Source of the DNA: Halopseudomonas maritima
GTDB lineage: Bacteria; Pseudomonadota; Gammaproteobacteria; Pseudomonadales; Pseudomonadaceae
DNA: 64,000 nt
Reading direction: 5' to 3'
Assembly (NCBI RefSeq): GCF_021545785.1
Contig: NZ_CP079801.1
Span: forward strand, 992,001-1,056,000
Every line of letters begins with the position of its first letter. Position 1 is the stretch's first letter. The translations under genes were made by a program, and so were the position numbers. The notes under the pieces are model-generated. The model made no database searches. It was given only the letters and a program-made list of their open reading frames with translations, and was not told the DNA's origin. Shown here in pieces: positions 17,889 through 26,511 of the stretch.

Positions 17889-18359
17889 TCAGGGTGCAGT
17901 AACCGACACGTTCGTTGTGACAGAGAACGACCCCATACTAGCCTGCCCCGCCTCATCATTTCCGGCAGCCCTTGCCTCTGACCAGCTTACAGTCACAGCG
18001 ACCTGAGTGCCGTTAACTGCGATACGCGCTTCGGGGCTTGGTAGCGAATTCAGGTTTCTCGCAAAATCAATCAAGTCTTGGTCTCGGATCGAAGCTGCAG
18101 CACCCGGTACGGCTGCCAAGCTTGCGATCGCGTACTGAGGCAACTGCACAGGATCCGCATTCGCACGTATTCGATCAATAATGTCGTAGACTATAAAACT
18201 CGCCTGAGAATTCATTCTTGAGCTATCGGTGTACTTGAGGGCACTTAGCTGCATTCCTGCCGCTCCAAGCAACCCGATCGCCAAAACAAAGACTGCGATC
18301 ATAACCTCTATCAGCGAGACACCTCGCTGCCCGCTTCTAGCATCTGCCTGAGACTTCAT
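17889..18359 (-). CDS. pilV: Minor type IV pilin PilV
   Basis: Prepilin of 156 residues: GQRG|VSLIEVMIAVFVLAIGLLG with Glu at +5, then QLSALKYTDSSRMNSQASFI, typical of PilV. The ATG at 18359 overlaps the fimU stop by one base (TAATG), which supports this start and implies coupling. Confidence 0.91.
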   Translation of the reverse strand: MKSQADARSGQRGVSLIEVMIAVFVLAIGLLGAAGMQLSALKYTDSSRMNSQASFIVYDIIDRIRANADPVQLPQYAIASLAAVPGAAASIRDQDLIDFARNLNSLPSPEARIAVNGTQVAVTVSWSEARAAGNDEAGQASMGSFSVTTNVSVTAP

Positions 18360-18811
18360 TAGCAAGCCCCCCCAGCCTGAGCACGCCCGGTAGGACACAA
18401 CAACACAGTTCGCGTCTGCTCACCAAGGGTGTATGTGAAGGTTACAGCATTGGCCGGACTACCCAATCCGCCGAGCGCGTCAAACGCGACCTCATCCACA
18501 TCGCCTGTAGCGGCAACCACCGCACCGTTTCGAAATCCAGGAAGACTTCTAATAACCTGGCCATTCAGCTCAACCGAAATATCCTGCGCCCAGTTATCAT
18601 CGGTCAATGCAGAGATGGTCACTGTCGAGCTACTATTGATCGCTTGCAGCCTAGCCCAACTCAATACATGCAACAGCTCATTAGCATCCGAGTCTGCCCG
18701 CGTTCTCTCCAAAGACCCGGTGAAAGCAATAGAACCAAGCGAAAGCCCAATCGCAAGAATCACAAGCGCCACCATTAACTCAATCAGAGTGAAGCCTTTC
18801 ACACTTCTCAT
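18359..18811 (-). CDS. fimU: GspH/FimU-type minor pilin
   Basis: Prepilin of 150 residues, first gene of the minor-pilin operon. Cleavage site VKG|FTLIELMVALVILAIG. The GspH-like region includes ARLQAINSSSTVTIS, and two C-terminal Cys are present. Position upstream of pilV matches fimU of P. aeruginosa. fimT, which precedes fimU in that species, is here on the opposite strand. Confidence 0.87.
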   Translation of the reverse strand: MRSVKGFTLIELMVALVILAIGLSLGSIAFTGSLERTRADSDANELLHVLSWARLQAINSSSTVTISALTDDNWAQDISVELNGQVIRSLPGFRNGAVVAATGDVDEVAFDALGGLGSPANAVTFTYTLGEQTRTVLLCPTGRAQAGGAC

Positions 18812-18949
18812 TCAAAGAATCCTCCTAGTACTGCATGCACTATAAAAAGACATCTGCGCAAGGTCGCGCACCACGCGATGACCGGTCACCAGGTCACGAC
18901 GACAGGTCAAAGGCAAGCAAGTTGAAACGCAAAAAGCCCAGGAGGGGCA
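18812..18949. promoter_or_regulatory. Divergent intergenic region fimU / fimT with GGTCA repeats
   Basis: On the minus strand an AGGAGG-like ribosome binding site and a possible -10 (TATAGT, about 20 bases further out) precede fimU. On the plus strand AGGAGG (18940-18945) precedes the fimT ATG by four bases. Three GGTCA copies (18884-18888, 18892-18896, 18905-18909) lie between the two starts, the first inside the palindrome GTGACCGGTCAC-like sequence. No classical AlgR site was recognised. Confidence 0.45.
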
Positions 18950-19474
18950 ATGAAACGGAATGGATTTACGCTGACCGAACTGCTGGTCGCCGTGGCCTTG
19001 CTGGGCATTTTAGTGAGTATTGGCATGCCGTCGTTGAGCAGCCTGATTGACCAGCATCGCCTGGACAGCGCGCAGGACGCGCTGGAGCGCAGCATTCGGT
19101 TTACGCGGAACGAGGCTATCGAGCGCAACGAGCCGGTGGTGATGTTGCCGATGGCGGGGGACTGGAACAGCGGCTGGCAGGTGTTTGTCGACCGGGATAA
19201 CAACCTTGCACTTGGCGCCGGTGACGTTCTGTTGCTGGAAAATCAGGCGGCATTGCTGTCTAGCGTCGCCGCCAGCGGTCAACTGCAAAGCTACCTGCGC
19301 TACAACGCGCTGGGCGAGTCGGAGCGGGTGTACGGTGGCTTTCTGGCCGGCAGCTTTCGGCTTTGCCCGCCAGATTTGGCACAGCACGGCCGACAGCTGA
19401 TCATCAATCGTGTCGGGCGCCTGCGCACAGAATCTCGTCAATTTGACGCACGGCAGTGCGCAGCCACGCCATGA
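18950..19474 (+). CDS. fimT: GspH/FimT-type pseudopilin
   Basis: Prepilin-like protein of 174 residues, cleavage site KRNG|FTLTELLVAVALLGILVSIG with Glu at +5. The segment FTRNEAIERNEPVVMLPM followed by GWQVFVDRDNN is typical of the FimT/GspH family; in some species FimT binds DNA during natural transformation. It is GC-rich like the chromosome and unlike the divergent pilus operon. It converges on argJ, 45 bases away, with no clear hairpin between them. The FimT versus FimU label is by position and similarity only. Confidence 0.8.
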   Translation: MKRNGFTLTELLVAVALLGILVSIGMPSLSSLIDQHRLDSAQDALERSIRFTRNEAIERNEPVVMLPMAGDWNSGWQVFVDRDNNLALGAGDVLLLENQAALLSSVAASGQLQSYLRYNALGESERVYGGFLAGSFRLCPPDLAQHGRQLIINRVGRLRTESRQFDARQCAATP

Positions 19475-19519
19475 GCAAAGCGCAGACCTGTCCGACAGAA
19501 AGGTCCGCGCCTCAGCACC

Positions 19520-20737
19520 TCAGGTCCGGTACTCGGCGTTAATCCGCACGTACTCGTGGGAGAGATCGGTCGTCCACAAGGTTTCATTGACCTCGCCGCG
19601 ACCCAGCTCGATGCGAATGGTGATTTCTGGCTGCGCCATCACGCGGGCGCCCTGAGACTCTTCGTACTCGGCCGCACGACCACCCTGACGGGTAATGCAG
19701 ACGTCATCCAGATAAACGTCGATTTTCTCGACATCCAGATCAGGTACGCCAGCATAGCCAACCGCGGCCAGGATGCGCCCCCAGTTCGGGTCAGAGGCAA
19801 ACAGCGCGGTTTTGATCAGCGGGGAGTGCGCCACTGCATAAGCGACGTCCAAACACTCATCGTTGTTGGCGCCACCGTTGACCCGAATGGTTACGAACTT
19901 GGTCGCCCCTTCACCGTCACGCACAATAGCCTGCGCCAGTGTCAGCATCACATCCTTGATGGCGGTTGCCAGCTCCTCGTAGCCCTGGGCATCGGGGCTA
20001 TCGATCAGCGGGATATCCGCCTTACCGGTAGCAACCAGCATGCAGGAGTCATTAGTGCTGGTGTCGCCATCAATGGTAATGCGGTTGAACGACAGGTTGG
20101 CGGCCTCATGCAGCAACGCTTGCAGTAGCGGCTGCGCTACCGGCGCATCGGTCGCGATATAGCCCAGCATGGTCGCCATATTCGGGCGAATCATACCAGC
20201 GCCCTTGGAAATACCAGTGATCGTGATGACCTGGCCAGCAATCTCAATACGCCGACTGCAACCCTTGGGTTGGGTATCGGTGGTCATGATGCCTTCCGCG
20301 GCGTGCGCCCAGTTATCTTCAGCCAAGTCGGCCAGGGCGGCCGGCAACGCTGCGATCACTTTGTCGGCAGGCAACAGCTCGCCAATCACACCCGTGCTGA
20401 ACGGCAGCACTTGGGCTGCTTCACACCCGACCTTCTCGGCCAGCGCCTCACAGGTGCGCTCAGCCGCCTGCATACCTGGCTTGCCGGTGCCGGCGTTGGC
20501 ATTACCGGTATTGACCAGCAGGTACTGGGGCGAACCTGCCAGTCGCTGGCGGCACAGGGTGACGGGCGCAGCACAAAAGGCATTGCGGGTAAACACGCCA
20601 GCAATGCTGGAGCCCGGCGCAGCCTCCATGACCACTACATCCTTGCGACCAACACGCTTGATGCCAGCGGAGGCGATACCCAAACGAAAACCAGAGACAG
20701 GGTGCAACGCAGGTAACGGGCCGAGACCAACAGGCAT
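19520..20737 (-). CDS. argJ: Bifunctional ornithine acetyltransferase / N-acetylglutamate synthase
   Basis: Recycles the acetyl group in arginine synthesis. It has 405 residues as a self-cleaving precursor; the autoprocessing site is in RPNMATMLGYIATDAP, between Ala and the catalytic Thr. The ATG at 20737 gives MPVGLGPLPALHPVSGFRLG, the family N-terminus. It lies downstream of secA on the same strand after a 135-base gap, the pseudomonad order. Confidence 0.96.
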   Translation of the reverse strand: MPVGLGPLPALHPVSGFRLGIASAGIKRVGRKDVVVMEAAPGSSIAGVFTRNAFCAAPVTLCRQRLAGSPQYLLVNTGNANAGTGKPGMQAAERTCEALAEKVGCEAAQVLPFSTGVIGELLPADKVIAALPAALADLAEDNWAHAAEGIMTTDTQPKGCSRRIEIAGQVITITGISKGAGMIRPNMATMLGYIATDAPVAQPLLQALLHEAANLSFNRITIDGDTSTNDSCMLVATGKADIPLIDSPDAQGYEELATAIKDVMLTLAQAIVRDGEGATKFVTIRVNGGANNDECLDVAYAVAHSPLIKTALFASDPNWGRILAAVGYAGVPDLDVEKIDVYLDDVCITRQGGRAAEYEESQGARVMAQPEITIRIELGRGEVNETLWTTDLSHEYVRINAEYRT

Positions 20738-20773
20738 ATTTAACGCTCCAAAAAAGAGGGAGAGAGAAGATTC

Positions 20774-20855
20774 AAGCTTCAAAAGCAAACAGATTCCCCC
20801 GACTATAAAGCCGAGGGTTAAAAGGGTTTAACTTGTAGCTTGCCGCTTGAAGCTT
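20774..20855. repeat. Inverted repeats rich in AGCTT between secA and argJ
   Basis: AAGCTTCAA (20774-20782) and its exact complement TTGAAGCTT (20847-20855) flank a 64-base segment. Further AGCTTG copies lie beside the second arm. Similar AGCTT-rich tails occur between pseudomonad genes. Function unknown. Confidence 0.4.
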
Positions 20856-20872
20856 ACAGCTGCTTTTCAGGC

Positions 20873-23605
20873 TTAGCTAATCTGTCCGTGACAGTGCTTG
20901 TACTTCTTGCCGGAGCCACAGGGGCACGGATCATTTCGGCCCACCTTTGGCCCTTCGCGGGTTTGCGGTGCGGCGGCTTGCTGCGGCTCTTGTGCTGCCT
21001 CGCTTTCGGCAGCAACAGCATTGACCTCTTCGTGCTTGAACTGCATGCGGCGCTGCATTTCCTCGGCCTGGCGACGCAAACGCGCCTCTTCCTCCGCCGG
21101 ATCCTCACGACGCACCTGCACATGGCTCAGAACACGAATGGTGTCGCGCTTGAGCGTCTCCAGCAATTCCTGGAACAGGTTAAAGGCTTCGCGCTTGTAT
21201 TCCTGCTTGGGGTTCTTCTGCGCATAGCCACGCAGATGAATACCCTGGCGCAAGTGATCCATGGTCGCCAAATGCTCTTTCCAGAGATCATCCAGCACCC
21301 GCAGCAGCATCTGCTTCTCGAAAGTACGCAGTGCCCCAGCACCAGCCAGTTCTTCCTTCTCGCGGTAGGCTGAAACCAACGCGTCCAGAACGCGCTCAGC
21401 GACGCCCTGCTCTTGCAGCCTCTCGTCTTCATCCAGCCATTGTTGAACAGGAAGCTGCAGACCCAGCTCGCCAGCCAGGGCCTTCTCAAGGCCGTCGATA
21501 TCCCACTGCTCGGGCAGACTGCCAGCTGGCATGTGCATGGCGACCATGTCGGTCACCACGTCCTGGCGGATGGCAGCAATGGTTTCCTCGACCGTCTCGC
21601 TGGCCAAAATGGAATTACGCTGGCCGTAAATCACCTTACGCTGTTCGTTCGCAACGTCGTCGTATTCCAGCAATTGCTTCCGGATGTCGAAGTTGCGCCC
21701 CTCAACTTTGCGCTGCGCCTTCTCAATGGCGTTGGTGACCATGCGGTGCTCGATGGCCTCGCCCTTCTCCATGCCCAGGGCTTTCATGAAGTTCTTCACC
21801 CGGTCAGAGGCAAAGATACGCATCAGGTTATCTTCCAGCGACAGGTAGAAGCGGCTGGAGCCCGGGTCGCCCTGACGACCGGCACGGCCACGCAGCTGGT
21901 TATCGATACGGCGGGATTCGTGACGTTCGCAGGCGATGATGTGCAGGCCGCCGGCTTCCAGCACCTGCTGGTGACGAAGCTGCCACTCATCTTTGATTTG
22001 CGCGACTTGCTGCTCTGTGGGGTTCTCCAGGGCAGCCACCTCGGCCTCCCAATTACCACCGAGGATAATGTCAGTACCACGACCGGCCATGTTGGTAGCA
22101 ATGGTCACCGCGCCAGGCCGACCGGCCTGAGCCACAATTTCGGCTTCTTTCTCGTGGAATTTTGCGTTCAGCACCTTGTGCGGCACTTTTTCGCGGTTCA
22201 GCAACTGTGCCACAACCTCGGAGGATTCGATTGAGGCGGTACCTACCAGCACCGGGCGCCCTTGCTCCATGCAGTGCTTGATGTCGGTAACAATCGCAGC
22301 AAACTTCTCTTCGATGCTGAGATAGACCAGATCGTTGTAATCCTTGCGCACCATCGGCTTGTTAGTCGGGATGACCAGCACGTCCAGGCCATAGATCTGC
22401 CGAAACTCGAAGGCCTCCGTATCCGCTGTACCGGTCATGCCGGCCAGCTTCTGATACAGGCGGAAGTAGTTCTGGAAGGTGGTGGACGCCAGCGTCTGGC
22501 TCTCGGCCTGGATCTGCAACCCTTCCTTCGCCTCAATGGCCTGGTGCAGGCCCTCGGACAGACGACGCCCCGGCATGGTGCGCCCGGTGTGCTCGTCGAC
22601 CAGCAACACCTGGTTGTTCTGCACGATGTATTCGACGTTGCGATGGAACAGGGTATGGGCCCGCAGCGCGGAGTTGACGTGATGCAGCAGACCGAGATTT
22701 TGCGCGGCGTAAAGGCTGTCGCCCTCATTCAGCAGTTTCTCGCGCACCAGCAGGTCTTCGATAAACTGGTGGCCGCTTTCGGTTAGCTCAACCTGACGCG
22801 CCTTCTCGTCGATCAGGTAATGGCCATCGACCGCCTCAACAGCCTCTTCAGCAGCCTGGCCGCGCTTGAGCTGGGGAATCAGCTTGTTGATGGCCGCATA
22901 CAGCTGAGAGCTGTCTTCAGCCGGACCGGAAATGATCAAGGGCGTACGGGCTTCGTCGATCAGAATCGAGTCAACTTCATCGACCACGGCAAAATAGGGC
23001 TCGCGCTGAAACTTGTCTTCCAGTCGGAACGCCATATTGTCGCGCAGGTAATCAAAGCCCAACTCGTTATTGGTGCCGTAGGTGATATCGCACTGGTAGG
23101 CGGCGCGCTTTTGCTGTGGGTCCTGCTGAGGTACGACGACGCCAACACTCATGCCCAGAAACTCATAGAGCGGGCGCATGGTGTTAGCGTCACGACTGGC
23201 CAAGTAATCGTTGACGGTGACTACGTGTACACCCTTACCGGCCAGCGCATTGAGGTAAACCGGCAAGGTAGCCACCAGGGTTTTACCCTCACCGGTTTTC
23301 ATCTCGGCGATCTTGCCTTCGTGCAAGGTCATGCCACCAATCAACTGGACGTCGAAATGGCGCATGCCCATTACCCGCTTACTGGCTTCGCGAACCACCG
23401 CGAACGCCTCGGGCAGCAATTGGTCGAGTGTCGCGCCATCGGCCAGGCGCTGTTTGAACTCTGCCGTTTTCGCCGTTAACTGTTCGTCGCTCAGTGCATT
23501 CAAGCTCTCCTCCAGAGCATTGATGGCGACAACCACCTTGCCCATGCGCTTCAATTCACGATCGTTCTTGCTTCCCAACAGCTTTCTGACTAACGGCGCA
23601 AACAT
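20873..23605 (-). CDS. secA: Preprotein translocase ATPase SecA
   Basis: Cytoplasmic motor that drives proteins through SecYEG. It has 910 residues, full length. Walker A is in MKTGEGKTLVATL (about residues 102-114), Walker B in VVDEVDSILIDEART (about 207-221), and the helicase motif is GRAGRQGDPGSSRFYLS. The C-terminal zinc/SecB-binding tail CPCGSGKKYKHCHG is intact. The ATG at 23605 gives MFAPLVRKLLGSKNDRELKR, the family N-terminus. Confidence 0.98.
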   Translation of the reverse strand: MFAPLVRKLLGSKNDRELKRMGKVVVAINALEESLNALSDEQLTAKTAEFKQRLADGATLDQLLPEAFAVVREASKRVMGMRHFDVQLIGGMTLHEGKIAEMKTGEGKTLVATLPVYLNALAGKGVHVVTVNDYLASRDANTMRPLYEFLGMSVGVVVPQQDPQQKRAAYQCDITYGTNNELGFDYLRDNMAFRLEDKFQREPYFAVVDEVDSILIDEARTPLIISGPAEDSSQLYAAINKLIPQLKRGQAAEEAVEAVDGHYLIDEKARQVELTESGHQFIEDLLVREKLLNEGDSLYAAQNLGLLHHVNSALRAHTLFHRNVEYIVQNNQVLLVDEHTGRTMPGRRLSEGLHQAIEAKEGLQIQAESQTLASTTFQNYFRLYQKLAGMTGTADTEAFEFRQIYGLDVLVIPTNKPMVRKDYNDLVYLSIEEKFAAIVTDIKHCMEQGRPVLVGTASIESSEVVAQLLNREKVPHKVLNAKFHEKEAEIVAQAGRPGAVTIATNMAGRGTDIILGGNWEAEVAALENPTEQQVAQIKDEWQLRHQQVLEAGGLHIIACERHESRRIDNQLRGRAGRQGDPGSSRFYLSLEDNLMRIFASDRVKNFMKALGMEKGEAIEHRMVTNAIEKAQRKVEGRNFDIRKQLLEYDDVANEQRKVIYGQRNSILASETVEETIAAIRQDVVTDMVAMHMPAGSLPEQWDIDGLEKALAGELGLQLPVQQWLDEDERLQEQGVAERVLDALVSAYREKEELAGAGALRTFEKQMLLRVLDDLWKEHLATMDHLRQGIHLRGYAQKNPKQEYKREAFNLFQELLETLKRDTIRVLSHVQVRREDPAEEEARLRRQAEEMQRRMQFKHEEVNAVAAESEAAQEPQQAAAPQTREGPKVGRNDPCPCGSGKKYKHCHGQIS

Positions 23606-23843
23606 AATCGGCTTAAATATCCATGTAAGGGTTGGCGAGCCCAGTCCTGTGCAGCCCGGACCAGCACTGAAAAAAGGCATTCTACTCTGATTTCTGCCGC
23701 ACATTAAACCGCGCGACCGGCGCGGCCTTTGTCACAACAGCACAGACGAAGGCCGGGTGAAGACAAGTAAGCACTGAGTCATTCGGCCTACCCTCTGGGC
23801 GAGCGGAAGAACTCAGTATTTACTTGATGGGGACGGTAGGAGG

Positions 23844-24800
23844 CTATTTCAACGCCAGGTAGCGGGCCGGGTTTACAGCCATACCATTGCGATACACTTC
23901 CAGATGCAGGTGCGCGCCGGTCGAGCGACCGGTACTGCCAACAGCGGCGATTTCCTGACCTTTCTGCACCAGATCGCCTTTGCTTACCTTGAGTACGGAA
24001 GCATGGGCGTACCGGGTTTTCAGGCCATTACCGTGACTGATTTCTACCATGTTGCCGTAGGCGCCATTACGACCAGAGAAGGTAACGACGCCAGCACCAA
24101 CCGCATGAATCGGCGTGCCACGCGGAGCAGCGAAATCCAGACCACTGTGCATAGAGAAACGACCGGTGATAGGGTCGGTCCGGCGCCCGAAGCCGGATGA
24201 GATGTGCCCGGCAGAAACCGGAACAAAGTCCAGCGCCGCAGCCACATCGGTCTGACGGCTGACCATCAGGTCTTCCAGCAGCTGCAGCTGCTGCGTGCGA
24301 TCGTCGACCCGTGCGGACAACTGATCGATCAAGCTTTGCAGGTCCGGGGCGTTGTAGCTCAGGTCATCGTCGCGTAGCTCAGGCCCACCCATACCGGGCT
24401 CCAGCTCCGAGTTGAGGCTGAAATCCGCCTCGGCGCCGAAGTCGAACTCGCCGTCGCTAAACTCACCGAGCTCGGTCAGGCGCTCACCCAGTGCATCCAG
24501 ACGGGTCAAGCGCATTTGCAGGCGGGCAAGCTGCTGACTCATACGCTCGATCTGCGCCTGAGTACCGTCGTCCTCCAGCAGAGGATCAACTTCGTAATCC
24601 TGCAACGCTTCCTGCCATGCCGGCACTGCCGCAACATCTGCCGAGGCGTCCTCTGCGGAACCGCCAAGCAGTTGCCAGGTCACAAGTGAGGCGACGAGCG
24701 GTAACGCCAACAAAAGGCTGATGCCCGCTACCACCCACGGCGCCCCTAGCGTAACTGTCCGCGACGCGCCGTGGCGCCCGGTCAAAATAATAATATTCAA
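23844..24800 (-). CDS. M23-family (LytM) peptidoglycan endopeptidase with N-terminal membrane anchor
   Basis: Predicted inner-membrane-anchored, periplasmic zinc metallopeptidase of about 318 residues. One transmembrane helix (WVVAGISLLLALPLVASLV) is near residues 22-40. A coiled-coil and acidic stretch occupies about 70-190. The C-terminal M23 domain has HSGLD (zinc His and Asp) and HLHLE (catalytic and zinc His) and looks active. The TTG at 24800 was chosen because it gives LNIIILTGRHG just before the helix and has a weak GGGG site upstream; an ATG at 24851 would add 17 residues and run into the dciA promoter region. A homologue stands between secA and dciA in P. aeruginosa. Substrate bond not predictable. 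Confidence 0.87.
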   Translation of the reverse strand: MNIIILTGRHGASRTVTLGAPWVVAGISLLLALPLVASLVTWQLLGGSAEDASADVAAVPAWQEALQDYEVDPLLEDDGTQAQIERMSQQLARLQMRLTRLDALGERLTELGEFSDGEFDFGAEADFSLNSELEPGMGGPELRDDDLSYNAPDLQSLIDQLSARVDDRTQQLQLLEDLMVSRQTDVAAALDFVPVSAGHISSGFGRRTDPITGRFSMHSGLDFAAPRGTPIHAVGAGVVTFSGRNGAYGNMVEISHGNGLKTRYAHASVLKVSKGDLVQKGQEIAAVGSTGRSTGAHLHLEVYRNGMAVNPARYLALK

Positions 24801-24877
24801 ATAGCAACCCCACACATTCTTGGCGGCGGTTCTGGTAGCATGACCGCTCAATCACTCCCTGGCTGGCACCCACCCCT

Positions 24878-25330
24878 ATGGCATTCCGTCCACTGGATGC
24901 ACGTCGACCAACCGACCTGTTACGTACCAGCAGTACCCTTAAGGCGCTGCTGGAAAAATCACGTCAGATCGAACGCCTGCAGGCCCTGTTTGAATCGAGA
25001 CTTGAGCCAGCAGCGCGCGCGCACTGCCATGTGGCAGCCCTGGAAGGAGGCATACTGCGCTTGGTGGTCAGCAGCAGCCAATGGGCTACCCGACTGCGTT
25101 ATCAGCAAAAAAGACTGATTCGACAGTTACAGGCGTTCAACGAATTCGCCACCTTAACGAAAATCCACTGCCGGGTACAACCACCACTGGTCAAAAAAGC
25201 ACCACCCGTTCGCAAAATGCCGCGTTCCCAGGTCGCCTCCAGCAGCTTGCAGGAAACCGCCGAGCACATGGACGACCCCGCTCTCAAGGCAGCGCTTCAG
25301 CGCCTTGCTCGCCACCACCGGGGCAACTAG
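24878..25330 (+). CDS. dciA: DciA-type DnaB helicase loader/regulator (DUF721)
   Basis: Small basic protein of 150 residues. The N-terminal DUF721 domain (about 15-105) includes LEGGILRLVVSSSQWATRLRYQQ, a signature of DciA, the ancestral partner of the replicative helicase in bacteria without DnaC. The C-terminal 45 residues look disordered. Its place between the M23 gene and lpxC matches PA4405 of P. aeruginosa. It is divergent from the M23 gene with about 77 bases between the starts. Confidence 0.88.
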   Translation: MAFRPLDARRPTDLLRTSSTLKALLEKSRQIERLQALFESRLEPAARAHCHVAALEGGILRLVVSSSQWATRLRYQQKRLIRQLQAFNEFATLTKIHCRVQPPLVKKAPPVRKMPRSQVASSSLQETAEHMDDPALKAALQRLARHHRGN

Positions 25331-25431
25331 GGCAGCGCAGGCTGTACGGCTTGCGCAGCGACCATTGCTGAGCAGCACCTCACACTGAAACAACAGGCAA
25401 CGCTTAAGTCAGCAGACCGCGCAAAAGAAAA

Positions 25432-25451
25432 CGGCCACCCGAGGGTGGCCG
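25432..25451. terminator. Terminator between dciA and lpxC
   Basis: Perfect 9-base stem CGGCCACCC/GGGTGGCCG with a 2-base loop between convergent genes. On the minus strand it is followed by TTTTCTTTT, so it mainly serves the lpxC transcript. Confidence 0.8.
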
Positions 25452-25492
25452 CAAAAAGTACAACGAAACGAGAAAAGTGTGGGCTCAGGCCC

Positions 25493-26404
25493 TCATACAG
25501 CGGTTGCCGGGCGCATAAAGGAAATCGGCGCAGTACCGGCGTCATCAAAGGTCACCACCTCCCAGGCATCAGGGGTGGCCAGCAACGCTCGCAGCAGCTT
25601 GTTGTTCAGCCCATGACCTGACTTGTAGCCACGGAACTCACCAACCAGACTTTTGCCCAGCAGGTAGAGGTCGCCGATGGCGTCCAGAATCTTGTGGCGC
25701 ACAAACTCGTCTTCGTAGCGCAGGCCGTCTTCGTTAAGCACACGGTACTCATCAACCACAATAGCGTTATCGACACTGCCACCGAGCGCCAGGTTCTGCG
25801 AACGCAGGTACTCGATATCACGCATAAAGCCAAAGGTACGCGCCCGGCTGACTTCCTTGACGAAAGAGGTGCTTGAGAAATCGACGCTCGCATACTGACT
25901 GCGACCCCGGAATACCGGATGGTCGAAGTCGATACCCAGACTGACCTTGAAACCCTCAAACGGCACAAAGGTGGCGGTTTTGCCGTCCTCTTCGACAGTT
26001 ACTTCCCGCTTGATGCGGATGAACTGCTTGGCTGCGTCCTGCTCGGCAATACCTGCCGACTGGATCAGGAACACGAAGGGACCGGCGCTACCGTCCATGA
26101 TCGGAACTTCCGGCGCACTCAGCTCGACATAGGCGTTATCGATACCCAGACCAGCCATGGCAGACATCAGGTGTTCAACCGTATCCACCTTAACGCCCTC
26201 GTGAACGAGGGTGGTGGACATGGTCGTCTCGCCGACGCACAAGGCTTTGCCCGGGATCTCGACCACGGGGTCGAGATCCACGCGACGGAACATGATACCC
26301 GTGTCAATCGGCGCCGGCTTGAGGGTGAGGTATACCTTCTCACCCGAATGCAGACCTACACCGGTTGCCCGGATGACGTTCTTCAGTGTGCGTTGTCTGA
26401 TCAT
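25493..26404 (-). CDS. lpxC: UDP-3-O-acyl-N-acetylglucosamine deacetylase
   Basis: Zinc enzyme for the committed step of lipid A synthesis. It has 303 residues. Zinc and catalytic motifs: VEHLMSA (His about 79), RHKILDAIGDLYL (His about 237 and Asp about 241) and SGHGLNN (His about 264). N-terminus MIRQRTLKNVIRATGVGLHSG is standard. It is downstream of ftsZ with a 107-base gap that probably holds its own promoter. Confidence 0.97.
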   Translation of the reverse strand: MIRQRTLKNVIRATGVGLHSGEKVYLTLKPAPIDTGIMFRRVDLDPVVEIPGKALCVGETTMSTTLVHEGVKVDTVEHLMSAMAGLGIDNAYVELSAPEVPIMDGSAGPFVFLIQSAGIAEQDAAKQFIRIKREVTVEEDGKTATFVPFEGFKVSLGIDFDHPVFRGRSQYASVDFSSTSFVKEVSRARTFGFMRDIEYLRSQNLALGGSVDNAIVVDEYRVLNEDGLRYEDEFVRHKILDAIGDLYLLGKSLVGEFRGYKSGHGLNNKLLRALLATPDAWEVVTFDDAGTAPISFMRPATAV

Positions 26405-26511
26405 GTTTGCTTCCGCTCTGGTTGCGAAAAACCCTCGATAAATTGGCGTGCATCATAACAAAGACCGCTTTTGATGAATACCAATTGACCCTATGCCTTC
26501 GATTAACCGAA

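Noticed and set aside
23606..23843. A SecM-like leader peptide upstream of secA
   Set aside because: No reading frame with an arrest-like motif and signal peptide was seen before secA; secM is known mainly from enterobacteria and relatives.
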